This document shows positions 40,501 to 53,148 of a stretch of DNA of 64,000 nt, in pieces (positions within the stretch are counted from its first letter, which is position 1; the number at the start of each line of letters is the position of its first letter). This DNA is from Chrysomallon squamiferum (taxonomy: Eukaryota; Mollusca; Gastropoda; Neomphalida; Peltospiridae). Position numbers and translations under genes: made by a program. A model generated the notes under the pieces. That model worked only from the letters and a program-made list of their open reading frames with translations, made no database searches and was not told the DNA's origin. The stretch spans positions 31,598,447 to 31,662,446 of the forward strand of contig CM022679.1 in assembly GCA_012295275.1 (NCBI GenBank). Direction: 5' to 3'.

Positions 40501-43357
40501 TTATTTAGTTTTTAAAGTTAAAGTATTATGGTTAGATTTAGTTATCTTTTTACCTTTAGTTACTTTTACCTTTTAAAGTTTAGTATTATGGTTTAGTTTA
40601 TTTATTATCTTTTATTTTATTATCTGTTAAAGTTAGTTAGTATGGTTAGGGTATTATTTAGTTTTAGATTTTTATTTTTAGTTATCTATACCTTTTATGA
40701 GTTAAGTTAAAGTTAGTATTATGGTTAGATTTAGTTTTTTGTTTTATTTGACTAGGGTTAAAGTTAAATTATTATGACTAGGTTTAAAGTTAGTATTATG
40801 GTTAGATTTAGTTATTTGTTTACCTTATTTATTAAGGTTAAAGTTAGTATTATGGTTTTAGTTATTTGTTTTATTTTATTACTAGGGTTAAAGTTAAAGT
40901 TATTATTATGGTAGATTTAGTTATTATTTATTTATTTAGGGTTAAAGTTAGTATTATGGTTAGATTTAGTTATTTGTTTTACCTTATGACTAGGGTTAAA
41001 GTTAGTATTATGGTTAGTTTTGTTTTATCTTATGTTTAGGGTTAAAGTTATATTATGGTTAGATTTAGTTATTTGTTTACCTTATGACTTAGGTTAAAAG
41101 TTAGTATTATGGTTAGATTTTTAGTTATCTGTTTACCTTATTACTAGGGTTAAAGTTTATTATTATGGTATATTTAGTTATTTTACCTTATTTAGGGTTA
41201 AAGTTTTTATGGTTAGATTTATTATTTATCTTTTACCTTATTATTATGGGTTAAATTTAGTATTATGGTTAGATTTAGTTATCTTATTTGTTTACCTATA
41301 TTATGACTAGGTTAAAGTTAGTATTATGGTTAGATTTAGTTATCTGTTTACCTTATTACTAGGGTTAAAGTTAAAGTATTATTATTAGTTTAGTTTATTT
41401 ATTTTTTTTTTTATGACTAGGGTTAAAAGTTAGTATTATGGTTATTTTAGTTATCTGTTTACCTTTTGACTAGGGTTAAAGTTAGTTATTATGGTTAGAT
41501 TTAGTTTTAGTTTTTTTTTTACTTATTTAAAAAGTTAGTTATTATGGTTATTATTAGTTTTAGTTTATTTTTTTATATGACTTAAAGTTAGTTTTATTAC
41601 TAGTATTAGTTATATGTTTTAGTTTTTTACCTTATGTTTTAAAGTTTAGTATTATTAATTATATTTTTAGTTATTTATTTTATTTTTTTACTTTAGGTTT
41701 AAGTTAGTAGTATTTATGGTTAGGTTTAAAGTTTTATTTGGCTTTTTTTATTTGTTTACCTTATTTTTTAAAGTTTAGTAGTTAGGTTTATGGCTTTATG
41801 GTTATATTATTTATCTGTTTACCTTATGACTAGGGTTAAAGTTAGTATTATGGTAGATTTATCTTTTACCTTTTGACTAGGGTTAAAGTTAGTATTATGG
41901 TTAGATTTAGTTATCTATTTGTTAAAGTTTACCTTATAGTTAGGTTTAAAGTTAGTATTTATTTAAAGGTTAGATTTAGTTTTATATTTTATCTTTTTAT
42001 TATTAGGGTTAAAGTTAGTTATTATGGTTAGATTTAGTTTTATTTTTATTTTATGACTTAGGGTTAAAGTTAAATTATGGTTAGATTTAGTTATCTTTTA
42101 CCTTTTACCTTATTTTAAAGTTAGTATTATTATTTAGATTTAGTTATTTGTTTACCTTTTATTAGGGTTAAAAGTTAGTATTATGGTTAGATTTAGTTAT
42201 CTGTTTACCTTATGACTTATTAAAGTTAGTAGTTATATTATGTTTAGGGTTATTATTTAGTTTTTACCTTATTAGGGTTAGGTTAAAGTTTATTATGGTT
42301 ATTTAGATTTATTTATCTGTCTTTACCTTATGACTTAGGGTTTAAGTTAATTATAGTATTATGGTTAGATTTAGTTATCTGTTTACCTTATGACTAGGGT
42401 TAAAGTTAGTATTATGGTTAGATTTAGTTATCTGTTTACCTTATGACTAGGGTTAAAGTTAGTATTATGGTTAGATTTAGTTATCTGTTTACCTTTTACT
42501 AGGGTTAAAGTTAGTATTATGGTTAGATTTAGTTATCTGTTTACCTTTATTTACTAGGGTTAAAAGTTAAAGTTATATTATTATTTAGATTTAGTTATCT
42601 GTTTTTATTATATGACTATTATTTAAAGTTAGTATTATGGTTTATGGTTAGTTATTTGTTTATCTTTTTACTTTAGGGTTAAAGTTAAAGTTAGTATAAA
42701 GTAGATTTAGTTATTAGTTTTAGTTATTTTTACTAGGGTTAAAGTTAAATTATTAGTATTATTTAGTTATTATTTTTATCTTTTTACTACTACCTTAAAA
42801 TTAAAGTATTATTAAAGTATTTTTATTTTTATTTTTTTATCTTTTTTACTTACCTTATTAAAGTTAAATAAAGTTAGTATTATGGTTAGATTTAGTTATC
42901 TCTTTTTTACCTTATGACTAGGGTTAAAGTTAGTATTATGGTTAGATTTAGTTATTGTTTACCTTTTATTACTAGGGTTAAAGTTAGTATTATGGTTAGT
43001 TTAGTTATGGTTTATTTTTATAGGTTTAAAGTTATTTATTATGGTTAGGGTTTAGTTATTATTTATTTAGTTATACTAGGGTTAAAGTTAGTTTATGGTT
43101 AGATTTAGTTATTTTTATATTTTACTAGGTTAGTTTATGGTTTAGATTTAGTTTATCTGTTTTATTACTAGGGTTTAAAGTATTATGGTTAGATTTAGTT
43201 ATTTTTTATCTTTTTACTAGGGTTTAAAGTTAGTATTATGGTTAGATTTAGTTTATCTGTTTTTTATTATGATACTAGGTTAAAGTTAGTATTATTAGAT
43301 TTAGTTATTAGTTTAGTTTTTATTAGGGTTAAAGTTAAAGTTATTATTTATTTAGAT

Positions 43358-43470
43358 TTTAGTTATCTGTTTACCTTATGACTAGCGTTAAAGTTAGTAT
43401 TATGGTTAGATTTAGTTATCTGTTTACCTTATCACTAGGGTTAAAGTTAGTATTATGGCTAGATTTAGTT
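43358..43470. repeat. Satellite units carrying two rare linked variants
   Basis: Consecutive units carry CTAGCGTTAAAG (instead of CTAGGGTTAAAG) and then TTATCACTAG (instead of TTATGACTAG). They are followed by a GGCTAG unit and a TTTTGACTAG unit. The same first two variants occur together at 22377-22457, beside gap 2. The identical stretch is about 81 bp. Confidence 0.85.
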
Positions 43471-43739
43471 ATCTGTTTACCTTTTGACTAGGGTTAAAGT
43501 TAGTATTATGGTTAGATTTAGTTATCTGTTTACCTTTTTACTAGGGTTAAAGTTAGTATTATTATTAGTTATTTAGTTATTTTTTTACCTTATTTAGGGT
43601 TAAAGTTAGTTAGTTTATTATATGGTTAGTTTTATTATTTATTTAGTTTACTGTTTACCTTAAAGTTACTAGGGTTAAAGTTAGTATTATGGTTAGATTT
43701 AGTTATTATGTTTTACCTTTTGACTAGGGTTAAAGTTAA

Positions 43740-45720
43740 AGTTATTATGGTTAGATTTTAGTTATTTTTTATTATTTTATTAGTTTAAAAGTTAGTATTA
43801 TGGTTAGATTTAGTTATCTTTTATATTTATTATTAGTTTTATTTTTATTTATTTTAGTTTATTATTACTAGGTATTTTTAGTATATTATGGTTTTATTAT
43901 TTTTCTTTGTTTAAGACTTAGTATTAAAGTTAGTATTATTATAGTTTTATATATTTATCTTTTTTTATTATGACTAGGGTTAAAGTTAGTATTATTATTA
44001 TAGATTTAGTTATTTTTTATATCTTTACCTTATGACTAGGGTTAAAGTTAGTATTATGGTTAGATTTAGTTATCTGTTTACCTTTAGGGTTAAAAGTTAG
44101 TTATTATAGTTAGTTTAGTATTGTTTTTACTTATGACTTAGGGTTAAAGTTATTTTATGGTTATTTAGTTATATATTTTATTATTACTTATTTAAAAAAT
44201 AAAGTTATTATAGATTTAGTTATTTTTTTACTGTTTATATGACTAGGGTTAAAGTTAGTATTATTAGTATTTTAGTTATATTTTTATACTTTTTTACTTA
44301 TGGTTAAAAGGTTTAATTTTAGGTTAGATTTTAGTTATTTAGTTTTATTTTTACTAGGGTTAAAGTTAGTATTTATTATGGTTAGATTTAGTTTTTATTT
44401 TTTATTTTATTTACTAGGGTTAAAAATTAGTTATTATGGTTATTATTTAGTTTTTTTATTTTTATTTTTTATTTACTAGGGTTAAAGTTAGTAAAGTATT
44501 ATTATGGTTTAGTTTTTAGTTTATCTTTTTATTACTGTTTACCTAAAGTTAAAGTATTAAAGTTAGTTATTATTTAGATTTAGTTATCTCTTTACCTTAT
44601 TTACCTTATTAAAGTTAGGGTTAAAGTTAGTTATATGGTTAGATTTAGTTATCTGTTTACCTTTGACTAGTTAGGTTAAAGTTAGTATTATGGTTAGATT
44701 TAGTTATTTTTTTACTTTTTTTACCTTAGGGTTAAAGTTAAAGTTTATTATTTAGATTTAGTTATTTACTTATTATTATTAAAAGGTAGTATTATTATAG
44801 TTAGATTTTAGTTATTATGTTTTTATTTATGATTTAGGGTTTAAAGTTAGTTTTATGGTTAGATTTAGTTATTAGTTTATTTTATTAGTTAAAGGGTTAG
44901 TTAAAATTATGGTTATTATTTAGTTATCTTTTATCCTTTTGACTAGGGTTAAAGTTAGTTTATGGTTAGATTTAGTTTATTTTTTTTTTATTTATGACTA
45001 GGGTTATGACTAGTATTGGTTAGATTTAGTTATTTATTTATTTATTATTAGGGGTTAAGTTAGTTAGTATTATGTTAGATTTTAGTTATCTTTTTATCTT
45101 TTTACCTTATGGTTAAAGTTAAAGTATTATTATGGCTAGATTTAGTAGTTATCTGTTTACCTTATGACTAGGGTTAAAGTTAGTATTATGGTTAGATTTA
45201 GTTATCTGTTTACCTTATGACTAGGGTTAAAGTTAATTATGGTTATTTTAGTTTCTATTTTATCTTTTACTTTACTTTAAAGTTAAAGTATTATTATGTT
45301 AGGTTTAGTTATTTTTTATCTTTTACTATTATTAAAGTTAGTATTATGGTTAGATTTAGTTATTATTATTATGTTATTTATTTAGGGTTTAAAGTTAAAA
45401 TTATTATTTAGATTTTAGTTATCTTATTTTATTTTATTTATTATATTATTTAAAGTTTAGTTAAATTTAATGTTAGATTTAGTTATTAGTTTTACCTTTT
45501 ACTTTTAGGTTATAATTATTAGTATTATATGGTTAGATTTAGTTTTATTTTTATGGTTTTTTATTTAGTATTATTTAAGTTAGTTATTATTAGGTTTAAT
45601 TTAGTTATTATGGTTTTATGGTAGTTATCTTTATTAAAACTAGTATTATTAGTTAGGTTTTAGTATTATGGTTATGATTTAGTTTAGTTATACTACCTTT
45701 TTATGACTAGTTAAAAAAGT
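43740..45720. repeat. Longest strongly scrambled satellite zone
   Basis: Across about 2 kb only a few intact units remain (for example around 44030-44090 and 45130-45235). The rest is made of short satellite words such as AAAGTTAGTATTAT and TAGATTTAGTTAT joined by T-rich and A-rich filler. Cytosine occurs mainly in the contexts it has in the unit (ATC, ACC, GAC/TAC). Confidence 0.7.
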
Positions 45721-48700
45721 TAGTATTATGGTTAGATTTAGTTATCTGTTTACCTTTTGACTAGGGTTAAAGTTAGTATTATGGTTAGATTTAGTTATTT
45801 GTTTACCTTATGACTAGGGTTAAAGTTAGTATTATGGTTAGATTTAGTTTCTATTTTATTATATACTTATTTTAAAGTTAGTATTATGTTTATTTTAGTT
45901 ATTTTAGTATTTTATTACTATTAGTTTAAAGTTAGTATTATGGTTAGATTTAGTTATTAGTTATATTTTTACTAGGGTTTAGTTAGTATTATGGTTAGAT
46001 TTAGTTATTGTTTACCTTATTACTTAGGTTAGGGTTAAAGTTATGGTTATTTTAGATTTATTTATCTTTAGTTACCTTATGACTAGGGTTAAAGTTAGTA
46101 TTATGGATTTTTTTTTTTCTTATTTTATTTAGGTTTAAAGTTTATTTATGGTTAGATTTATTTATTTAGTTTTACCTTTGACTAGGGTTAAAGTTAGTAT
46201 TATGTATTATAGATTTAGTTATTTTTTTATTTTTACTTTACCTTTAACTGTTAAAAGTTATTATATTTAGATTTAGTTTTTGTTTTTGTTTATTTTACCT
46301 TATGGGGTAAAAAAAGTAGTATTATGGTTAGATTTAGTTATCTGTTTACCTTTATGACTAGGGTTAAAGTTAGTATTATGGTTAGATTTAGTTATTAGTT
46401 TTAGTTATTACTAGGGTTAAAGTTAGTATTATTAGTTAGATTTAGTTTTATTATTTTATTTTTTATTATTTACTAAAGTTAGTATTATGGTTAGGTTTAG
46501 TTATTTGTTTATGTTTTTTATATTTAAATTTAGTTTATGGTTTAGATTTAGTTATATGTTTATTTATTATTTAAAGTTAGTATTATGGTTAGATTTAGTT
46601 ATCTGTTTACCTTATGACTAGGGTTAAAGTTAGTATTATGGTTAGATTTAGTTATCTGTTTACCTTTTACTAGGGTTAAAGTTAGTATTATGGTTATTTA
46701 GTTATTATTTTTTATTATACTAGTTTACCTTATTAATTTATTATTAGTTTTAGTTATTTATTTTTAGTTATTATACCTTATGGTTAAAGTTAAAGTTATT
46801 TTAGATATTTAGTTATTGGTAGATTTAGTTTACTTTACTGACTAGGTTAAAAAAAAGTTAGTATTATGGTTAGATTTAGTTATCTGTTTACCTTTTACTA
46901 GGGTTAAAAGTTAAAGTTATTATGGTTAGATTTAGTTATCTGTTTACCTTATGACTAGGGTTAAAGTTAGTTAGTATTATGGTTATTTTATTTATCTATT
47001 TATCTTATTACTAGGGTTAAAAGTTAGTATTATTATTAGATTTTAGATTATATTTATTTTGACTAGGGTTAAAGTTAAATTATTATTATATTTTTATTTA
47101 TCTTTTTACCTTATTATTTGGGTTAAAATTTAGTATTATTATTATTAGATTTTAGTTTTAGTTTTATTTTTACTTAGGGTTAAAGTTTAAAGTTTATGGT
47201 TAGATTTAGTTTATTAGTTTTACCTAGTTTTTACTAGGGTTAAAGTTAGTATTATGGTTAGATTTAGTTATCTGTTTTACCTTTATGACTAGGGTTAAAG
47301 TTAGTAAGTTATATTATGTTTAGATTTAGTTTTACTGTTATTTTATGACTAGGGTTAAAGTTAGTATTATGGTTAGATTTAGTTTCTGTTTACCTTATGA
47401 CTAGGGTTAATGGTTAAAGTTTTATTTGGTTAGATTGTTTACCTTATGACTAGGGTTAAAGTTAGTATTATGGTTAGATTTAGTTATCTGTTTACCTTAT
47501 GACTAGGGTTAAAGTTAGTATTATGGTTAGATTTAGTTATTTGTTTACCTTATTACTAGGGTTAAAGTTAGTATTATGGTTAGATTTAGTTATTTTTTTT
47601 TTATTATGTTTTAGTTATTTTTACCTTTTATGACTAGGGTTAAAGTTAGTATTATGGTTAGATTTAGTTATCTTTTTATTATATTACTTAGGGTTAAAGT
47701 TAGTTTATGTATTATTATCTGTTTAGTTTATTTATTAGTATTATTTAGATTTTGGTATTAGGGTTTAAAGTTAGTATTATGGTTTAGATTTAGTTATTTT
47801 TTTTATTTAGTTATTATTATTTAGGGTTAACCTTATGACTAGGGTTAAAGTTATGGTATGGTTAGATTTAGTTATCTGTTTACCTTTATGACTAGGGTTA
47901 AAAGTTAGTATTATGGTTAGATTTAGTTATTTAGTTATCTTTATTACTAGGGTTAAAGTTAAAGTTATGGTTAGATTTAGTTATTTATTACCTTATGACT
48001 AGGGTTAAAGTTAGTATTATGGTTAGATTTAGTTATCTGTTTACCTTATGACTAGGGTTAAAGTTAGTATTATGGTTAGATTTAGTTATTATGTTTATTT
48101 ATTTACTAGGGTTAAAAGTTAGTTTATGGTTAGATTTAGTTATTTGTTTAGTTTTTTTACTAGGGTTAAAGTTAGTATTATTAGGTTATATTTAGTTATC
48201 TGTTTATTTTTTATTACTAGGTTAGGGTTTAAAGTTATTATTATTTAGATTTATTTATTGTTTTTTATTTTATTTAGGGTTAAAGTTAGTTTATGGTTAG
48301 ATTTAGTTTTCTGTTTACCTTTGACTTAGGGTTAAAGTTAAGTATTATATTTTAGATTTAGTTATCTGTTTTACCTTATTTTTTATGGTTAAAGTTAGTT
48401 AAATGGTTAGGTTTTAGTTATTTTTATCCTTTTTTTACTAGGTTAAACTTAAAATTAGTATATATTTAGTTGGCTATTATTTTTTATCTTATTACCTTTA
48501 TTATGACTAGGGTTAAAGTTAGTATTATGGTTAGATTTAGTTATCTGTTTACCTTATGACTAGGGTTAAAGTTAGTATTATGGTTAGATTTAGTTATCTG
48601 TTTACCTTATGACTAGGGTTAAAGTTAGTATTATGGTTAGATTTAGTTATTATTTTTATTTTTATTAGGGTTAAAATTTAGTTATTATGGTTAGATTTAG

Positions 48701-51300
48701 TTATTATGTTTACCTTATGAGGGTTTAAAGTTAGTATTATGGTTAGATTTAGTTATCTGTTTTATTTATAGGGGTTAAAAGTTAGTATTATTATGGTAGA
48801 TTTAGTTATCTTTTTTACCTTTTGACTTAGGTTAAAAGTTAGTATTATTATAGATTTAGTTTATCTGTTTTTTTTTGACTAGGGTTAAAAGTTAGTATTA
48901 TGGTTAGATTTAGTTATTTGTTTTTTTACTTTTTACTAGGGTTAAAGTTAGTATTATGGTTAGATTTAGTTATCTTTTACCTTTTATTACTAGGTTAAAA
49001 GTTAGTTATTATTATTAGATTTAGTTATCTGTTTACCTTATGACTAGGGTTAAAGTTAGTATTATGGTAGATTTAGTTATCTTTTACCTTATGACCTTAG
49101 GTTAAAGTTAAAGTTAGTATATGGTTAGATTTAGTTATCTGTTTACCTTATTATGACTTAAAAAAGTTAGTATTATGGTTAGATTTAGTTATCTGTTTAC
49201 CTTTTGACTAGGGTTAAAGTTAGTATTATGGTTAGATTTAGTTATTTGTTTATCTTTATGACTAGGGTTAAAGTTAGTTATTATATATAGATTTAGTTAT
49301 CTGTTTATTTATGACTAGGGTTAAAGTTAGTATTATGGTTAGATTTAGTTATCTTTTTTACCTTATTACTTAAATAAAGTTAGTATTATGGTTAGATTTA
49401 GTTATCTGTTTACCTTTATTAAGTTAAAGTTAGTTTATGGTTAGATTTTAGTTATTATTTTTACCTTATTACTAGGGTTAAAGTTAGTATTATGGTTAGA
49501 TTTAGTTATCTGTTTACCTTATTACTAGGGTTAAAGTTAGTATTATGGTTAGATTTAGTTATCTGTTTACCTTATGACTAGGGTTAAAGTTAGTTTATGT
49601 ATTATTTGGTTTTAGTTATCTATCTTTTACCTTATTACTAGGGTTAAAGTTAAAGTTAGTATTATGGTTAGATTTAGTTTATCTGTTTACCTTATGACTA
49701 GGGTTAAAGTTAAAGTTATTATTATAGGTTAGATTTAGTTATCTGTTTTTACCTTATGACTAGGGTTAAAGTTAGTATTATGGTTAGATTTAGTTATCTG
49801 TTTTATCTTTTTACTAGGGTTAAAAGTTAAAGTTATGGTTAGATTTAGTTATTTGTTTTACCTTATACTACTAGGGTTAAAGTTAGTATTATTATAGATT
49901 TAGTTATCTGTTTACCTTATGACTAGGGTTAAAGTTAGTATTATGGTTAGATTTAGTTATCTGTTTACCTTATGACTAGGGTTAAAGTTAGTATTATGGT
50001 TAGATTTAGTTATCTGTTTACCTTATGACTAGTTTAAAGTTAGTATTATGGTTAGATTTAGTATTTTCTGTTTACCTTATTACTAGGTTAAAATTAAAGT
50101 TTATGGTTAGATTTAGTTTATTTGTTTACCTTATTACTAGGGTTAAAGTTAGTATTATGGTTAGATTTAGTTATCTGTTTACCTTATGGCTAGGGTTAAA
50201 GTTAGTATTATGGTTAGATTTATTTATCTGTTTACCTTATGACTAGGGTTAAAGTTAGTATTATGGCTAGATTTAGTTATCTGTTTACCTTATGACTAGG
50301 GTTAAAGTTAGTATTATGGTTAGATTTAGTTATCTGTTTACCTTATGACTAGGGTTAAAGTTAGTATTATGGTTAGATTTAGTTATCTGTTTACCTTATT
50401 ACTAGGGTTAAAGTTAGTATTATGGTTAGATTTAGTTATCTGTTTACCTTTTGACTAGGGTTAAAGTTAGTATTATGGCTAGATTTATTTATCTGTTTAC
50501 CTTATGACTAGGGTTAAAGTTAGTATTATGGTTAGATTTAGTTATCTGTTTACCTTATGACTAGGGTTAAAGTTAGTATTATGGTTAGATTTAGTTATTA
50601 TTTTTACTTATGACTAGGGTTAAAGTTAGTATTATGGTTAGATTTAGTTTTATTTTATTATATTACTAGGGTTAAAGTTAAAGTATTATGGTTAGATTTA
50701 GTTATTTGTTTTACTTTTACTAGGGTTAAAAGTTAGTATTATGGTTAGGTTTAGATTTAGTTATTTAGTTTTACCTTTACCTTTAGGGTTAAAGTTAGTA
50801 TTATATGGTTAGATTTAGTTATCTGTTTACCTTTATTATGACTAGGGTTAAAGTTAGTATTATGGTTAGATTTAGTTATCTGTTTACCTTTACTAGGGTT
50901 AAAGTTAGTATTATGGTAGATTTAGTTATCTGTTTACCTTATGACTAGGGTTAAAGTTAGTATTATGGTTAGATTTAGTTATCTGTTTTCACTTATGACT
51001 AGGGTTAAAGTTAGTATTATGGCTAGATTTATTTATCTCTTTACCTTATGACTAGGGTTAAAGTTAGTATTATGGTTAGATTTAGTTATCTGTTTACCTT
51101 ATGACTAGGGTTAAAGTTAGTATTATGGTTAGATTTAGTTATCTGTTTACCTTATGACTAGGGTTAAAGTTAGTATTATGGTTAGATTTTAGTATCTGTT
51201 TACCTTATTACTAGGGTTAAAGTTAGTATTATGGTTAGATTTAGTTATCTTATTTGTTTTTTACCTTATGACTAGGGTTAAAGTTAGTATTATGGCTAGA

Positions 51301-51500
51301 NNNNNNNNNNNNNNNNNNNNNNNNNNNNNNNNNNNNNNNNNNNNNNNNNNNNNNNNNNNNNNNNNNNNNNNNNNNNNNNNNNNNNNNNNNNNNNNNNNNN
51401 NNNNNNNNNNNNNNNNNNNNNNNNNNNNNNNNNNNNNNNNNNNNNNNNNNNNNNNNNNNNNNNNNNNNNNNNNNNNNNNNNNNNNNNNNNNNNNNNNNNN
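51301..51500. other. Assembly gap 3 (200 N), cutting the vWA exon of copy 1
   Basis: Exactly 200 N. Satellite is on the left. On the right the sequence starts in the middle of coding exon 3 (minus strand) of the first gene copy. The join between satellite and gene is therefore a scaffolding inference and is not shown by sequence. Confidence 0.95.
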
Positions 51501-51788
51501 TTCATTAGCCACCATTTTGATTGCTGCGTCTGTATTAGTACCTGCCCCGTCGTAGTACACGTTATTAATTCCATTGACAACACCGTTGACGGTGCTGTAC
51601 TTTGAAAGGTCGAAGTCTACATACGGGGAACTGCTGAAGCTGACGGTAGCTACTCTGGTGTCGTTGGCGCTGATGTCGAGGCCTCGGACAACGTGAACGA
51701 GAAAGTTTTGAACACGTATAAAGTTGTCCGCACCAATACTGCCCGACGTATCAACAATAAACACTAAATCTAAATTTGTCTTACAAGT
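51501..51788 (-). CDS. vWA-domain exon 3 of copy 1, truncated by gap
   Basis: Minus-strand exon encoding the N-terminal half of a von Willebrand factor A domain, a fold that typically binds extracellular ligands through a metal site (MIDAS). Visible motifs are the MIDAS DTSGS, the following strand TRVATVSFSS, and GAGTNTD with the second metal-binding element. The exon should begin at the acceptor CACACAG/ACT (51788), giving TCKTNLDLVFIVDTSGSIG as its start. The reading frame has no ATG there, which is expected for an internal exon. It stays open for 96 codons to the gap. The third MIDAS element (TDG) is not present because the sequence ends. As far as read, the protein is the same as in copy 2. 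Confidence 0.85.
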
Positions 51789-51797
51789 CTGTGTGGA

Positions 51798-51835
<38 letters not shown>

Positions 51836-51839
51836 CAAG

Positions 51840-51870
<31 letters not shown>

Positions 51871-51897
51871 GATAGATAGATAGAGAGATAGATATAG

Positions 51898-51928
<31 letters not shown>

Positions 51929-51937
51929 GAGAGAGAC

Positions 51938-52035
<98 letters not shown>
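51798..52035. repeat. Compound microsatellite in intron 2, copy 1: (AAT)n, (AT)n/(GATA)n, (GA)n
   Basis: An AAT run (to 51833), then AT and GATA blocks, then about 110 bases of almost pure GA with a few CAGAGA interruptions. It starts ten bases upstream of the exon 3 acceptor, so its minus-strand TTATT/TCTC text supplies the pyrimidine-rich tract. Confidence 0.9.
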
Positions 52036-52289
52036 GTTTAAGAACAATTCATAAAAGAAATAAATAAATACTTTCAAATTTTATTTAACAATGACAAAGA
52101 CAGAAAAATACCAAAGAAAAAAGAAAGAAGAACAGGAACAAGAAGAACAACAATCAACGTATAAAAGAAGGATGTAGACAAACAGGGAAAGAGAGATGGA
52201 GAAACAGTTTAAGAAGAAGAAAATAATTTAAAAAATTCTATCTAAAAAAAATAAAAATATGAAAGAGAAAAAAATGAAAAAAATAAATA

Positions 52290-52301
52290 ACAATAATAGT
52301 A

Positions 52302-52390
<89 letters not shown>
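52290..52390. repeat. (AAT)n microsatellite, copy 1
   Basis: AAT trinucleotide run with a few AGT and AAAA interruptions, inside intron 2. Leucine-run and tyrosine-run frames here are artefacts. Confidence 0.9.
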
Positions 52391-52394
<4 letters not shown>

Positions 52395-52584
52395 GGCAGC
52401 CAATACAGCGACTCATTTCTGAGACAGTGTGGAACGTGTTTTTAACATTCACTTGATGTAAACGTTTCAAATGGACGACTGGGTTTTAATATTAAAGCTT
52501 AAGCGTCACAGGTTTTATCTACTTACTAACTTACTTATTTGTTTACTAAAATAAAAGATATGGAAAGAAAGACCAACCATTGAC

Positions 52585-52854
52585 ATCTGCTTTTCTTGTA
52601 AACACATCGACAGACTCATTCGGGCTGTAGATACGTTTCCACAGCAACGCTTGGCTTGTGACGTCACCGGGAATGCTGATCCCACTCTTCAGTTGAATGT
52701 AGAGCGAAGCAGCGAGTCCAGAATACAGCGGTTTTAGTAGATCTCTCCACTTCCCCTGCTGTCATGTTATGTTGAGTGACGTCATAATTCTGTCACACGT
52801 CACACTAACAGGTGGCGGGAAGTGATTAATTTCATTGAACTTTGATTCATCAAC
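52585..52854 (-). pseudogene. Exon 2 of vWA gene, copy 1, with nonsense change
   Basis: Second coding exon, minus strand. It continues the lysozyme-like domain started in exon 1, beginning VDESKFNEINHF directly after a TTTTTTGAG acceptor, and includes KPLYSGLAASLYIQL. Compared with copy 2, the codon for Trp in NITWQQGKW is TGA instead of TGG (plus-strand TCA at 52762-52764), so this copy cannot make the full protein if spliced as inferred. The 3' end is uncertain. A GAT/GTCAAT donor at 52585 keeps phase 0 with exon 3 (90 codons). A GTTGGT donor ending at 52578 reads as well but gives phase 1, which would need another exon. A single-base sequencing error is a possible alternative to a true mutation. 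Confidence 0.75.
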
Positions 52855-53101
52855 CTCAAAAAATATTTAATAATTGATTTTTTATTAAATAAGAATAAAT
52901 AAATGACTACTCCTCTTAATACTACTACTACTACTACTACTAATAATGATAATATAAAATCGTATTATTAATCGATACTATATTATATATATATATATAT
53001 ATATATTTCTTTATTTACATTTTTTTTCATTATGTATATTTTTTCTTATATTTGTAAATGTGTTTTCACAAAGTTATATCGTATTCCATAAAATTCACTA
53101 A

Positions 53102-53132
<31 letters not shown>

Positions 53133-53148
53133 ATCAATAAAGTTTCAC
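52855..53148 (-). other. Intron 1 of vWA gene, copy 1
   Basis: Phase 0 intron of 294 bp with donor CAG/GTGAAA and acceptor TTTTGAG/GTT on the minus strand. It is AT-rich and contains ACT, AT and AAAT microsatellites. Confidence 0.75.

Larger units (their letters stand above)
22695..51300. repeat. 53-bp satellite array, right segment
   Basis: Same unit and same orientation as the left segment, equal to about 540 unit lengths. The first 700 bases and the last 1100 are well preserved, with clean blocks near 24660-24930, 31310-31510, 33250-33480, 42350-42500, 47440-47560, 48500-48640 and 49910-50590. Between about 25 and 47 kb much of the sequence is scrambled into T/A/G-only text with few recognisable units. 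A variant unit with GGCTAG in place of GGTTAG is concentrated near the gap edges. The array ends at gap 3, so its right border is not seen. Confidence 0.97.

Noticed and set aside
4646-50246. Many open frames inside the satellite with MTRVKVSIMVRFSYLFTL-like or LGLKLVLWLDLVICLPYD-like peptides
   Set aside because: They are translations of the 53-bp unit in different frames. The period is not a multiple of three, so frames break at each unit, and no known domain is present.
2615-51300. A CRISPR-like or origin-type iteron array
   Set aside because: There are no spacers; units abut directly, the context is eukaryotic, and no associated genes exist.
2615-51300. A true telomere tract
   Set aside because: Each unit has only about one TTAGGG-like word in 53 bases, and no pure (TTAGGG)n run is seen.
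51268-51555. Open frames spanning gap 3 on both strands
   Set aside because: They run through 200 unknown bases and join satellite to exon text artificially.
51781-52077. 98-codon minus frame rich in Leu-Ser and Tyr-Ile
   Set aside because: Pure translation of the GA, AT and AAT microsatellites in intron 2. The same applies at 58728-59051.
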